Source of the DNA: Alkalicoccus daliensis
GTDB lineage: Bacteria; Bacillota; Bacilli; Bacillales; Salisediminibacteriaceae
Assembly: GCF_900103955.1 (NCBI RefSeq)
Contig: NZ_FNIL01000003.1
Span: forward strand, 124,001-188,000
DNA: 64,000 bases
Reading direction: 5' to 3'
The notes beneath the pieces were generated by a model. It was not told the DNA's origin and searched no databases. It was given only the letters and a program-made list of their open reading frames with translations. The first letter of the stretch is position 1. Every line of letters begins with the position of its first letter. This document shows positions 36,226 through 45,400 of this stretch, piece by piece. The position numbers and the translations under genes are program-made.

Positions 36226-38679
36226 TCACAGGAATTTCATATTCTTTTCAAAAACGGAAAAACCGTCTTTTTGATTGTGTTTTCTTTGGTACATTGCCTT
36301 ATCAGCATTTTTCAATAATTCCTGAACATTATTGCCATGATCCGGGTAAAGAGCAACCCCTATCGATGCTTTTACGCGCAGCGCATTATCTTCTACAGGA
36401 ATAGGCTGTTCCAGCGCTCTAAGCACTCCGTTCACGGCAGCGGTCAATTCATCAAAAGAAATTATATTTGTGAATAAAATTAAAAATTCATCTCCAGCCA
36501 TGCGTGCTACGGTATCTGTTTCTCTTACTGATGCATTTAAGCGCTCCGCTACCCGAATGAGAAGTGTGTCTCCTATATCATGTCCGAAATTGTCATTAAT
36601 TTTTTTGAAATCGTCTAAATCCACAAACAGCAGGCCTAATTTCGCCTCGGTTCTCCCACACTGCAATATCTGCTGTTCCAGCCGGTCTACGAGAAGTCTC
36701 CGGTTGGGCAGTCCCGTAAGCTCATCATGATAAGCCATTTCCTTCATTTTCTCCGCAAGTTTTCTATACCGGGTCTCACTCTTTTTTAAAGCTTCTTCAT
36801 ATTTTTTAATTTCCGTCATATCGTTCAGATAGCCGCTGAAAATAATACCTCCGTCACTCATCTTCTCTGGTACGGATGATCCGTAAACCCACTTTTCTTT
36901 TCCGTTGGGCAGGACAATTCTGAAGACTTCTCTGAAAGTGCTCAGTTTTTCTCTTGCTTCATTCATTTTATGCAGCATCCATTCCCTGTCATCCGGAGAA
37001 AGCAGCTCAATCATATCTATTTTCACCATTTCAGCTTCAGATATTTCTGTTTCCAGCAAATCAGCAATACTTCCTGTCGCAGTTAGAAATGTAAAGTCAT
37101 CCCTTCCGTAGCTGACACTTTGAAAAATTACTCCGGGTACTCTTGAAGAAATGTCTGCAATCAGCTTGTCTCTCTTTTTCAGCTTTTCTTCTTTTTCATA
37201 CAGCTCTGTAATGTCATATACGTATCCATTCATATTTAAGGTACTCTCATTTATCCGCTTCGGTGTTGCTCCGGTTCTTACCCACCGAATTCCTTTATCA
37301 GGGTGGCAGATACGATATTCTTTAGAAAATACCCCTCCGGACTTCATTGATTTTTTTATAGCATTCGATACCTCTTTTACATCATCTGAAAAAATTAAAT
37401 TGCAGAAAACTGAAGGATCTTTTAAAATATCCTGCGAAGAAACTCCAAATAATTCTTCCGCAAACTCTGAAGCAACATTAAAATTAAATTCTTTTTCATC
37501 TTTTATTTCCAGCTGAAACAGCATGCCCGGGAGGTGGTTATATAAATTCCTCATCTTTTCTTCACTTTCCTGAAGAAGAAGGTGCTGCTTTTTTTCTTCC
37601 GTAATGTCGGAAACATAGCCATTCCAAATAACATTCCCATCGTTTAAAAAGGTGGATTTTGCTTTGCCGCGGATCCAGCGCACTTTCTTGTCCTGCGTGT
37701 ATATCCGGTACTCTGCATTCCATATGTTGTTGTTTTCTGCAGCCTGCAGGGAAGTAAGTACATCCTGTTCATCCTCAGGATGTAAGATTTCAAATGCAAG
37801 CCCTGCATTCTGCTTAAATTGAGCATCTGAAATATCATATACTGCCAGAAAGCTCCGGGAATAATATGGAAAAGAAATCTGTCCTTCTGAAGAAACTGAA
37901 AGTTGGAAAATGCCTCCCGGGAGGTTATCGGCAAGCTCTTCAAGCAATACCTGACGCTGGTTAAGCTCTTCCTCCTTTAAACGAAGCTCAGTTACATCAG
38001 CAGAAGCGCAGTACACAGCGCTTCCTCGCATAAAAACGTGCCACTCAATTTCTAATACAGCACCTGTTTTGTTAATTACCCTATTGATAAATTTGCTTTT
38101 CGTTTCTCCTTGAATAACTTTTAGAAAAGCCTCTTTTGACTTTACTCTATCTTCCGGATGTATTAATTCCAGCATATTTCTTCCATATAATGAAGACTCT
38201 TTATATCCAGTAAGGCTGTACCAGTCTGCACTTAATTCCACAATATTTCCCTGCTGATCTAATTGAGCCAAAAGACCCATATTATCCGCGAATTTATTTT
38301 CGTTTTTTTCAGGTTCTTTTTCACTCGTCACATCATAAAAAACCACCGAAAAAAATTGTGCCTCATGTGGAGTAACCGTAATGCGAAACCAGCGCTGCAG
38401 ATATTCTAAATAGTGATCGAACCGGACAGTTTTTTTGTCTTTAAAAGCTTCCAGATACTTACCTATCAAGTATTGATGCTCTTTGTTCAATGGAGAATTT
38501 AGAGAGTGGACTCGACTGCCTGCAGCTTCTGAAACGTTTACTTGAAGGATGTCTGCCATTTTTTTATTCAAATCTACAATTTCATAAGTTAACAAATTTT
38601 CCTTTTGGCTGATTAGTTTTTGATAAGCATAACCTGCAGGAAGTGAACGTATCGTATTTAAATAGTCCCTCTCTTTCAT
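36226..38679 (-). CDS. multi-PAS diguanylate cyclase
   Basis: An 817-aa cytoplasmic signalling protein with about five PAS modules over residues 1-640 (PAC-like YRIYTQDKKVRWIRG and YRICHPDKGIRWVR recur), then a GGDEF domain near 650-810. The active motif is AGDEF, a common functional variant. A product-binding RETD I-site stands five residues before it, so c-di-GMP feedback inhibition is likely. No EAL domain and no membrane segment. Stimulus unknown; no heme or flavin signature can be assigned by eye. AGGAGG supports the ATG. Confidence 0.88.
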   Translation of the reverse strand: MKERDYLNTIRSLPAGYAYQKLISQKENLLTYEIVDLNKKMADILQVNVSEAAGSRVHSLNSPLNKEHQYLIGKYLEAFKDKKTVRFDHYLEYLQRWFRITVTPHEAQFFSVVFYDVTSEKEPEKNENKFADNMGLLAQLDQQGNIVELSADWYSLTGYKESSLYGRNMLELIHPEDRVKSKEAFLKVIQGETKSKFINRVINKTGAVLEIEWHVFMRGSAVYCASADVTELRLKEEELNQRQVLLEELADNLPGGIFQLSVSSEGQISFPYYSRSFLAVYDISDAQFKQNAGLAFEILHPEDEQDVLTSLQAAENNNIWNAEYRIYTQDKKVRWIRGKAKSTFLNDGNVIWNGYVSDITEEKKQHLLLQESEEKMRNLYNHLPGMLFQLEIKDEKEFNFNVASEFAEELFGVSSQDILKDPSVFCNLIFSDDVKEVSNAIKKSMKSGGVFSKEYRICHPDKGIRWVRTGATPKRINESTLNMNGYVYDITELYEKEEKLKKRDKLIADISSRVPGVIFQSVSYGRDDFTFLTATGSIADLLETEISEAEMVKIDMIELLSPDDREWMLHKMNEAREKLSTFREVFRIVLPNGKEKWVYGSSVPEKMSDGGIIFSGYLNDMTEIKKYEEALKKSETRYRKLAEKMKEMAYHDELTGLPNRRLLVDRLEQQILQCGRTEAKLGLLFVDLDDFKKINDNFGHDIGDTLLIRVAERLNASVRETDTVARMAGDEFLILFTNIISFDELTAAVNGVLRALEQPIPVEDNALRVKASIGVALYPDHGNNVQELLKNADKAMYQRKHNQKDGFSVFEKNMKFL

Positions 38680-38740
38680 TTCACAATCCTCCTATAGACC
38701 CTTTTATTAAATACAGTATATAACATTTAACGGGGCAAAA

Positions 38741-39187
38741 CTACTTATTTATATATAAGTTCATATCTATGTGAGGTATATCATCTTCCAAATATACGTC
38801 TGAAATTCTGCTGAAACCGAAAGAAGCATAAAAACGCTCTGCGTATTCCTGTGCCTGAATGCGGATTACTGGTTCACCGGTGCTTTCAATAAAAGCGATG
38901 GCACGTTCCATCAGCTCTTTTCCGAGTCCTGTGCCACGTTTATTTTTATGGACCAGCACCCTGCCGATAGATGCTTCTTGATAAGTGATACCATGAGGAA
39001 AAAGTCTCGCGTATGCTTTAATTTCTCCATTCTCTCTGCCTATTAAATGCCATGACTTTTTATCATACCCGTCTACTTCCGGATAAGGACATTCCTGTTC
39101 TACTACAAATACATTTACTCTTGCCTGCAGAATATCATAAAGTTCTTCCGCAGTAAGTTCCCCAAACGTTTTTATATTCCAATTCAT
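38741..39187 (-). CDS. GNAT acetyltransferase, ElaA-like
   Basis: A 148-aa GCN5-related N-acetyltransferase. The N-terminal LYDILQARVNVFVVEQECPY segment is the ElaA signature, and the acetyl-CoA loop is RGTGLGKELM. Substrate unknown. AAGGTGGGGG precedes the ATG. Single gene, upstream of and on the same strand as the diguanylate cyclase, 61 bases apart. Confidence 0.85.
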   Translation of the reverse strand: MNWNIKTFGELTAEELYDILQARVNVFVVEQECPYPEVDGYDKKSWHLIGRENGEIKAYARLFPHGITYQEASIGRVLVHKNKRGTGLGKELMERAIAFIESTGEPVIRIQAQEYAERFYASFGFSRISDVYLEDDIPHIDMNLYINK

Positions 39188-39295
39188 ATAATTTCCCCCA
39201 CCTTTATTTAAATAAATATTATTGTAGCATGCTTAGAATAAAAGATGAGAGGGTAAGTGAGTTAAGGACACAAAGATTTTCAGGAGGTAATAATA

Positions 39296-39769
39296 ATGAA
39301 GAAGTTACTGACAACTGCTTTGATTACAGGCTCCGCTGCGGCTGCCGGAGTTTTCTTTACCAAAAAAAATAATACGATTCCACAGAATACGGGAGTTTAC
39401 CGGGGCAGAATGGCACCAGTATCAAACATTCCCAATGCGGTTTCTTCCCAGGCAGAAGGAAACAGATACGTTGCTCCATTTTATCCGCCGGAAGGTAAGA
39501 GAAACAGCTGGGCTGCATTAGGCGAAATTATTGAAAGAAAAGAAAATGCTGAGATTATCACTAAAACTGATGACTATCTTCATGCAGTTTTCCATTCGCC
39601 GAAGCTGCGGTTTAAGGATGACGTTGAATTTTATTTCCATCAAGAAGAAGGCCATATCGATGTACGCTCTGCTGCCCGTGTAGGCAGTTATGATATGGGA
39701 GTAAACCGTGAACGGGTAGAGCAGCTGCGGGAAGAATACAAAAATGCTGTAGCGATCCGTGATTTGTAA
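39296..39769 (+). CDS. DUF1499 family protein with N-terminal anchor
   Basis: A 157-aa protein. A short hydrophobic N-terminus (LLTTALITGSAAAAGVFF) acts as signal or anchor. The body shows the DUF1499 pattern: FKDDVEFYF, HVRSAARVGSYDMG-like wording and NRERVEQLR. Function of the family unknown. CAGGAGG precedes the ATG and a terminator follows. Confidence 0.8.
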   Translation: MKKLLTTALITGSAAAAGVFFTKKNNTIPQNTGVYRGRMAPVSNIPNAVSSQAEGNRYVAPFYPPEGKRNSWAALGEIIERKENAEIITKTDDYLHAVFHSPKLRFKDDVEFYFHQEEGHIDVRSAARVGSYDMGVNRERVEQLREEYKNAVAIRDL

Positions 39770-39783
39770 TTATAAAAACGATA

Positions 39784-39822
39784 AAAACCGGGCCTGTCCT
39801 GATGACGGGTCCGGTTTTTTGT
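39784..39822 (+). terminator. intrinsic terminator
   Basis: AAAACCGG-CC-GTC stem with small mismatches, loop CTGAT, then TTTTTTG; also A-rich to the left, so it may serve the convergent HemAT gene too. Confidence 0.8.
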
Positions 39823-39844
39823 GCTGTTAATATTTATTGTTTGC

Positions 39845-41143
39845 TTATAAATTTTTTGAATGGTCGAGGAGTTCTTCTGCAGTAATCGAAATCTGATTGG
39901 AAGCTTTGGAAACTTCCTTCACTACATCTACAAAAGCTACTAGCTCATTTTCTATATCTGTATTTTTCCCAACCGCTGATTCCATTTTTGTAAGAATTAA
40001 TTTAAACGAATCCTGCACCGTACTTACATATTCATTTCCTTCTTCAATACTCTCGGCAATTTGTCTGGAAAGTTTTGCGTTTTCCTGTACTCCAGCGTCT
40101 GTCTGATCCGTCAAATCTTTTACTTTTACTACTGAATTTTTTGTCTGCTCCGAAAGTTTCCGTACCTCATCTGCTACAATCGCAAACCCCCGGCCGTGTT
40201 CTCCAGCTCTTGCTGCTTCAATCGCCGCGTTTAAAGCTAATAAATTCGTTTCATCCGCAATGCCCTGCACGATCCCTACAATATCCTGAATCTCTTTTGA
40301 GAAGGAAGCAAGTTCTTTCATCTGCTTATCAATAGTTTGAATCCTTTCCGTAGTCTCAGACATTACTCCGGCAAGAGATTCTAACCGGCCCTGGCCGTCC
40401 TGTGCTGCTTTTTTAGATTCATTAGAGAGCGAGGTGCCTTCCTGAGATTTAAAAGTAATTTCTTCCGCCTGTGCCATCATTTCCTGGATGGAAGCATTGG
40501 TTTCTTCAGCAACAGCACCCAGTTCCTCTGATTTTCCAGTAATGTATTCATCCAGCTGTTCCCGCAGCGCTGCTTCCCTCTTTCTCGTATCTTCCATTTC
40601 ATTTTCAAATGCTTCCAGCACCAGCTGCTGCTCCAGGCTTAACATTTTCGATACTGCGTCTACAGCATCCGTAAGATCTTTTTCTTTAAATTCCTGATAG
40701 ATCAGGTGAAATATTTTAATTTGCAGCGCCTGGTAGGAACTAAGATACCATTTTGGTTCCAAGCCAATTTTCACATGTATTTTTGCAATTCTAATCCGCT
40801 TTTCGATAAATTCTTCATCCAGTCTGCCGGAAAACATTTCTACAATATGAACTCGAAGCGTCTGCTTTAAACGTTCTACTGAACTGTTTTTATTAATAAT
40901 TTCCATTAGATGAGGTTTAATTTCCAGATTTTCATAAAAAAAGTCAATCAACTCGTTGATATTATGATTAATTAACGGCTGCAAAGACTGAAGAATATAC
41001 AACGTTTCTTCATTTAAGCCTGTCATACGGAGCTGTTTTTCAATTTCAGAACCCGGCTGTATCTGTAGCATTATCTGTTCCTTTTTTTCTAATAAAGCTG
41101 TCCCTGTTTCCTCATTAGTCTTTTGACGCTGAAACCATTTCAC
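39845..41143 (-). CDS. hemAT: heme-based aerotaxis transducer HemAT
   Basis: A 432-aa soluble chemoreceptor with an N-terminal globin sensor (residues about 25-180) and a C-terminal methyl-accepting signalling domain. The proximal heme His is residue 123 ([14 protein letters not shown]) and the distal Tyr is residue 70, the same numbers as in B. subtilis HemAT. The hairpin tip [22 protein letters not shown] is intact. It senses oxygen and signals through CheA/CheW. GTG start after AAGGGGG. Confidence 0.94.
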   Translation of the reverse strand: MKWFQRQKTNEETGTALLEKKEQIMLQIQPGSEIEKQLRMTGLNEETLYILQSLQPLINHNINELIDFFYENLEIKPHLMEIINKNSSVERLKQTLRVHIVEMFSGRLDEEFIEKRIRIAKIHVKIGLEPKWYLSSYQALQIKIFHLIYQEFKEKDLTDAVDAVSKMLSLEQQLVLEAFENEMEDTRKREAALREQLDEYITGKSEELGAVAEETNASIQEMMAQAEEITFKSQEGTSLSNESKKAAQDGQGRLESLAGVMSETTERIQTIDKQMKELASFSKEIQDIVGIVQGIADETNLLALNAAIEAARAGEHGRGFAIVADEVRKLSEQTKNSVVKVKDLTDQTDAGVQENAKLSRQIAESIEEGNEYVSTVQDSFKLILTKMESAVGKNTDIENELVAFVDVVKEVSKASNQISITAEELLDHSKNL

Positions 41144-41586
41144 CAGCTAATCCCCCTTGATATAAACTATGATGCTTATATCGGTTTCATCAGGCTGAAT
41201 GTTTATGGTATTAACAAATAATGTATTTATTCAGAACCGCTCCGTTGATCATCAGGTTGTCACCGAAACAATTTTGGACATAAATTCAGATAAAAAAGAG
41301 TTTTCCCTGCCTGTCGCCCTTTCGCCGAACGTCATCAGGAGAATGTATTTTTCGTTCCCCAAAAAAATCAGCGCGTTAAGAGCACGGAGCCATTCCCGCG
41401 TTTTATTACCAAGTAGAGAGAATTGCATTCTTAATTTATTCCGTTAGAAGATCTCCTGTCTGCAGTCTGAGGTGATTTATGCGTTCCTGCAATTTTTAAA
41501 AGCAGCATCTGCACTTCACTGTTCCTCAAAACACATTGGGTTATGGTAAACTGTTGAAAGAAGTTTCAACAGAAAGGTGGAGACAC
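41144..41586. other. intergenic gap
   Basis: About 440 bases between divergent genes. I see no gene with a ribosome site. The only clear structure is the inverted repeat at 41551-41572 next to the downstream start. Confidence 0.5.
41551..41572 (+). promoter_or_regulatory. perfect inverted repeat before the 41587 gene
   Basis: CTGTTGAAA, spacer GAAG, TTTCAACAG: nine-base perfect arms. It overlaps a TAAACT (-10-like, 41547-41552) and ends six bases before the GGTGG ribosome site. It could be an operator or an mRNA hairpin near the ribosome site. Confidence 0.45.
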
Positions 41587-42369
41587 ATGTCAGTATTTCA
41601 GCAGATGTCCTTAAAGCGCCAGGGCCGCAAACATAAACAATTTTTCGAAAAGATGCAGCTCTATCCTTATCCTGTGCAGATAAATGGCCAGACATATTTT
41701 TTAATTAACTATCTTAAGGCAAAAGCGACTACAGGAAGTGCAGTAATTTCTTTAGACCAGGAATCGGCGGATGAAGCGAAAAAAGCACATCGTCTGCTAT
41801 TTCCTTTTTATGTACTGCATGAAAAAATTAATACAGAAGGAAGAATGCGGGCGGGAATTAATATTGATTTTTTCCGAAGTCCGCTTGAACTCATGGATGC
41901 AAATAAAAACGCTTCCTTAAAGCCAGGTTACGACCTTATTGATAGTATCCTCGAGCTGCAGTTGAAATACAGAAAAACATATGACAATTTTCAGTCACTG
42001 CTGAAAGAATTAGAATCTGAAGAACGCTCCCTCACAGATAAAGATTTACAGACAGCAGCTGAGTCAGCTGCGATGCTGGACGTTCTGCAGTATCAGATCG
42101 TCCATACACTCGGTGCAGGAACAAAAACTCTAAGAAATTGGATAGAAGCAATGAAACAGGCAGATCTCTGGGAAAAGCTCACAAAAGCTCAGCAGGTATT
42201 TTATCAGCAGATGCTTCAAAATGAAGAATTAATGCTGAAAGAAAGCAAAAATATGCCTGTAGTAAAGCATGAAAATTTTGATAAAATGCTTAAGCTGAAT
42301 TTGGACAAAATGAAAAGCTATAAAAGAAAAGAACAGCAGGAAGAAGAAGCAGCACTCCGACATCCTTAG
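41587..42369 (+). CDS. hypothetical cytoplasmic protein (260 aa)
   Basis: I do not recognise this protein. It is soluble, charged and mostly helical, with long heptad-like stretches in residues 120-260 and a basic/acidic C-terminus rich in Lys, Glu and Gln. No membrane segment, signal peptide or enzyme motif. The ATG at 41587 follows AGGTGGAGAC. The upstream inverted repeat suggests regulation. A GAAGCAGC/GCTGCTTC hairpin spans the stop region but lacks a T run. Confidence 0.7.
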   Translation: MSVFQQMSLKRQGRKHKQFFEKMQLYPYPVQINGQTYFLINYLKAKATTGSAVISLDQESADEAKKAHRLLFPFYVLHEKINTEGRMRAGINIDFFRSPLELMDANKNASLKPGYDLIDSILELQLKYRKTYDNFQSLLKELESEERSLTDKDLQTAAESAAMLDVLQYQIVHTLGAGTKTLRNWIEAMKQADLWEKLTKAQQVFYQQMLQNEELMLKESKNMPVVKHENFDKMLKLNLDKMKSYKRKEQQEEEAALRHP

Positions 42370-42405
42370 GAGGGCTGCTTCTGTCATGATTATCGCACTT
42401 ACTTT

Positions 42406-44379
42406 TTATAGGAGAGCATATTCCCCGCCCTGTGCAAGCTTTACTGTCATATTTTCTACTGTCTGCGGCGGATCATAAAAATACCCTTGTATCAGTTCAC
42501 ATGCCGCTTCATGCAAAAACAATTTTTGAAGCTGGGTTTCCACGCCTTCCGCTACTACAGTAAGTCCTAAGCTTCTCCCCAAAGAAATCACTGCTTTTAA
42601 TACCGCTTCTCCTTTTAAGCTGGAACCTATTTCATCGATAAAACACTTATCAATTTTAATTTTATCAAAAGGAAATTTTGTTAAATAATTTATTTTGGAA
42701 TATCCCGTACCAAAATCATCAATAGCAATAATAAAACCTTTTTTACGAAGCTGCTGCAGATAAGAATTAATTTCCACAGATTCTACCAGATCCATATCTT
42801 CTGTAATTTCGACCTCGATGACATGGTCAGGAATTTGATTATCTTCTTTTGAACAAATAAGAAAATTTTGAAATTCACTTATTTTTAATAAAGAAGAAGG
42901 CACATTGAATGCTATCGTTCCCTGATAGGAATATTTATTTCGCCAGCTGATAAGCTGATTTATACCTGCTTCAATAATCTTTTCCGTTAAATATTGCAGC
43001 TGGCCAGTCCGCTCTGCCGCTGCTATAAACTCTGGAGGAGGGATGAAACCTAATTTCGGATGTTTCCAGCGTGTTAATACTTCCATCCCGCTTATTTTTT
43101 CTGTTTCCGTGTTGATCTGAGGCTGATATACAAGAAAAAAATCGTTGGTTGATATACTGCTTTTCATGTCTTTTTCGATCGAGAGCTGTCTTCTCATCTG
43201 TTCAGTTAATTCACTTCTGTAAAAATATATGTTTTCTTTTAGGTATTTTTTTTGTTTTGCCTCTTTCATTGCAGCATCTGCTGCACTGATCAGTCTGTAT
43301 GAAGTGCCTCCATCCTGTGGAAACTTTGCTGCACTCATGCTTCCCGTAACTGTAATCTCAATATTTTCTTCAAACTTATACGGCAGCTGCAAAATTTCTG
43401 ATATTATATCTGCTTTTTCTTTTATCTCAGCTGAATTGTCAGTAAGAACAATTAATGCCAGTTCGTCTCCTCCAAATCTGCCGATGATCTCCTCAGAAAA
43501 TGATTCCTGAAGTCTTCTTGCGGTTTCATTCAGCAGCTGGTCGCCTACATAGTGGCCGTAAACATCGTTTATCAGCTGAAAATCATTTAAATCAATGTTT
43601 AAAAGTGTAAAAGGAGATTGTTCCTCAATAAGATTCGTCATCATTTTTGACATATATTTTCTGTTGGGAAGCCCGGTAAGCGAATCGTAATTCACTGATT
43701 CCCATAATTTAGTTTCTGATTTTTTTATCTCGTTTAAGTTCTGAAAAAATATAAAAAGTCCGCCTCTGCTGCGTGGGTAAATATGTACTTTAAGCCATGC
43801 ATCCACCGGTTCAAAATAATATTCCAGCTTGTAAGCTTTTTCATTTGCAGCAGCGAGAAGATAAAATTCTTCCAGCCTGCTCCCTGCTGCCTCAGGAAAC
43901 ATGTCCCAGATGTTTTTGCCGACAATATCATCTCTGCTGACATGAAGCTGCTCTTCCGCTGCTTTATTAATACTAGTGAATATAAAATCCTCATCTAAAG
44001 TGTAAAAAGCATCCGACATATTATCCAGCAGGTGAAAATGCTCTGCAAACTGCTCATAATTCTCATCCCGCTGTTCCTCCACAATTACTGGCGCGTGTTT
44101 CTTCTGGTCCTGCATGGCATATACTCTTACTGTTATTCGGCTGTTTTCCGCTTCACTGTATTGAAATTCGCAGAAGGAACTCTTTCCCTGGGTGACTTCT
44201 TTGAATGATTCAATTGTTTTAATTGATGCTTTTTGCTGAAGGTGTGTAAAATAATTATCGATTCTTTCCTGTTCACTCCACGATTGTGCTGCTTTATTTA
44301 CACTTTCCACAGTTCCATCTTCTTCCACGATAAAAATCCGCTGACGCATAGTATCAAGAATCGATTGATTGTTAATCAT
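42406..44379 (-). CDS. PAS-GGDEF-EAL c-di-GMP protein, probable phosphodiesterase
   Basis: A 657-aa cytoplasmic protein: PAS region (about 85-220), GGDEF domain (about 225-390, motif GGDEL) and EAL domain (about 400-650). The EAL core is present: EVLTRW, an Asn in FNVPSSLL, the Glu in EVEITED, DDFGTGYS, KIDKCF and VAEGVET. The phosphodiesterase is therefore likely active, while the cyclase motif is altered (GGDEL) and may be regulatory. GGAGGGGGG precedes the ATG. Confidence 0.88.
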   Translation of the reverse strand: MINNQSILDTMRQRIFIVEEDGTVESVNKAAQSWSEQERIDNYFTHLQQKASIKTIESFKEVTQGKSSFCEFQYSEAENSRITVRVYAMQDQKKHAPVIVEEQRDENYEQFAEHFHLLDNMSDAFYTLDEDFIFTSINKAAEEQLHVSRDDIVGKNIWDMFPEAAGSRLEEFYLLAAANEKAYKLEYYFEPVDAWLKVHIYPRSRGGLFIFFQNLNEIKKSETKLWESVNYDSLTGLPNRKYMSKMMTNLIEEQSPFTLLNIDLNDFQLINDVYGHYVGDQLLNETARRLQESFSEEIIGRFGGDELALIVLTDNSAEIKEKADIISEILQLPYKFEENIEITVTGSMSAAKFPQDGGTSYRLISAADAAMKEAKQKKYLKENIYFYRSELTEQMRRQLSIEKDMKSSISTNDFFLVYQPQINTETEKISGMEVLTRWKHPKLGFIPPPEFIAAAERTGQLQYLTEKIIEAGINQLISWRNKYSYQGTIAFNVPSSLLKISEFQNFLICSKEDNQIPDHVIEVEITEDMDLVESVEINSYLQQLRKKGFIIAIDDFGTGYSKINYLTKFPFDKIKIDKCFIDEIGSSLKGEAVLKAVISLGRSLGLTVVAEGVETQLQKLFLHEAACELIQGYFYDPPQTVENMTVKLAQGGEYALL

Positions 44380-44481
44380 ATTTTCCGCCCCCCTCCATCT
44401 AAAATCCTTCTATTCTAACCATCGACTAAATTTATATAATTTTAACACCTGGCCTAATTTCATGATGCACTTTTCTAAAGT

Positions 44482-44620
44482 GCTGCCTTGAAAAACAGCT
44501 TTTTATCAGAAGGTATGTTACGCTGTTCCACTTTCGGCAAGCCCTTGGGTAAGCTTCTCCAAAAGTGAAGCAGCAGAATATTCTTTTTGAAAACTTTTAT
44601 TTTCAAAGTAGCTTTATAAA
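44482..44620. repeat. palindromic dispersed repeat, copy B
   Basis: GCTGCCTTGAAAA...GCTGTTCCACTTTCGG on the left, and CCAAAAGTGAAGCAGCAG...TTTTATTTTCAAAGTAGC on the right, are inverted copies of each other. The centre holds GCAAGCCCTTGGGTAAGCTTCTCC, the reverse complement of the GAGGCTTACCCAAGGGCTTG core seen in copies A and D. Confidence 0.65.
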
Positions 44621-45239
44621 GAAACCCTCCATGTATGAGACAGTTCCTTTCCGTCTTTTGGATATAACTCTATCGATAAAACACTTAAAAGTAATTCACT
44701 TTGTTGAGTTAATTCATTACATTTATTATATCAGCAGTCATCTTTTAAAATCTCTTAATTTTAAAATATTCAGTAAATTAAGCATTTTCTTGTGGATGGA
44801 AGTTTTTCCAGCAAGCAGTTTTCCTTTTTATGGGCTCCCTTTTAATGAATTCTTTTATGAGATATACATTATGCCTCCGAAAGTGCAGCAGTGTTAATAC
44901 TTCTTTATAGCAAAACTTTTAATTTCAAGGTAGCTTTATAAAAAAGGAACCAATTGCATAAGTACATGTATGTTGATCTTTTCCACGGCAGGCCATATGA
45001 AGTGAAATTACCTTATGCCACTACTGATAATTCACAGAGTATTTTAGTGAAAATTGATGAAAGAAGATCATCGCAAAATATAACTTTCCCTTTTTATCCG
45101 CAGAATGGCTGGAAGGATTCGCCTATTATTCTGCACACTTTATTGTTTTACTTTTTATAAAGAAATATTTTTGTAAGCTCTTTTCCACCTTTTGAATATT
45201 CCCATATAGTGAATTTCATTGTATAGTATAGGTAACTAG
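44621..45239. other. AT-rich intergenic stretch with repeat fragment
   Basis: Contains repeat copy C (44874-44945). Open frames across it are AT-rich and partly made of repeat sequence; I find no convincing gene. It leads into the c-di-GMP riboswitch. Confidence 0.45.
44874..44945. repeat. dispersed repeat, half copy C
   Basis: CCTCCGAAAGTGCAGCAGTGTTAAT, then CTTTTAATTTCAAGGTAGCTTTATAAA. This is the reverse complement of the left half of copies A and D. No partner half is obvious within the next 100 bases. Confidence 0.6.
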
Positions 45240-45244
45240 GATTT

Positions 45245-45345
45245 TAGAAATCTATAATTTCAAGATAAAGGCAAAACTATTGAAAAATAGTGACGCAAAG
45301 CCATGGGTCTAAGGGGATTTCCTAGGATTGCCAGGCTGCCGAAGC
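45245..45345 (+). ncRNA. c-di-GMP-I (GEMM) riboswitch
   Basis: The stretch reads AAAGGCAAAACTATTGAAAAATAG, TGACGCAAAGCCATGGG, TCTAAGG and GCCAGGCTGCCG. These are the conserved pieces of the GEMM-I aptamer: the GGCAAA strand, the GNRA-like tetraloop hairpin, GACGCAAAGCC, the CTAAGG receptor and the CAGG-TGCCG closing part. It lies 55 bases before the DUF342 gene. A GAAGCAG/CTGCTTC hairpin (45341-45360) directly after it may be the expression platform. Exact ends are approximate. Confidence 0.9.
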
Positions 45346-45367
45346 AGGTCTTTCTGCTTCCTTTATC
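45341..45367 (+). terminator. possible riboswitch expression-platform hairpin
   Basis: GAAGCAG, loop GTCTTT, CTGCTTC, then CTTTATCC. The stem is clear but the T run is weak, so terminator function is uncertain; it could instead mask part of the leader. Confidence 0.45.
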
Positions 45368-45400
45368 CACTTTATTCAGGAAGAAAGGTGGCAGAGCCTA

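Noticed and set aside
44565-44897. 110-codon plus-strand frame
   Set aside because: Its ends are made of dispersed-repeat sequence; composition is AT-driven with many Phe, Ile and Ser, and it has no ribosome site.
44954-45160. 68-codon plus-strand frame between repeat copy C and the c-di-GMP riboswitch
   Set aside because: Starts at TTG with a weak AAGGA, has no recognisable family and lies in repeat-rich AT DNA. Support is too thin.
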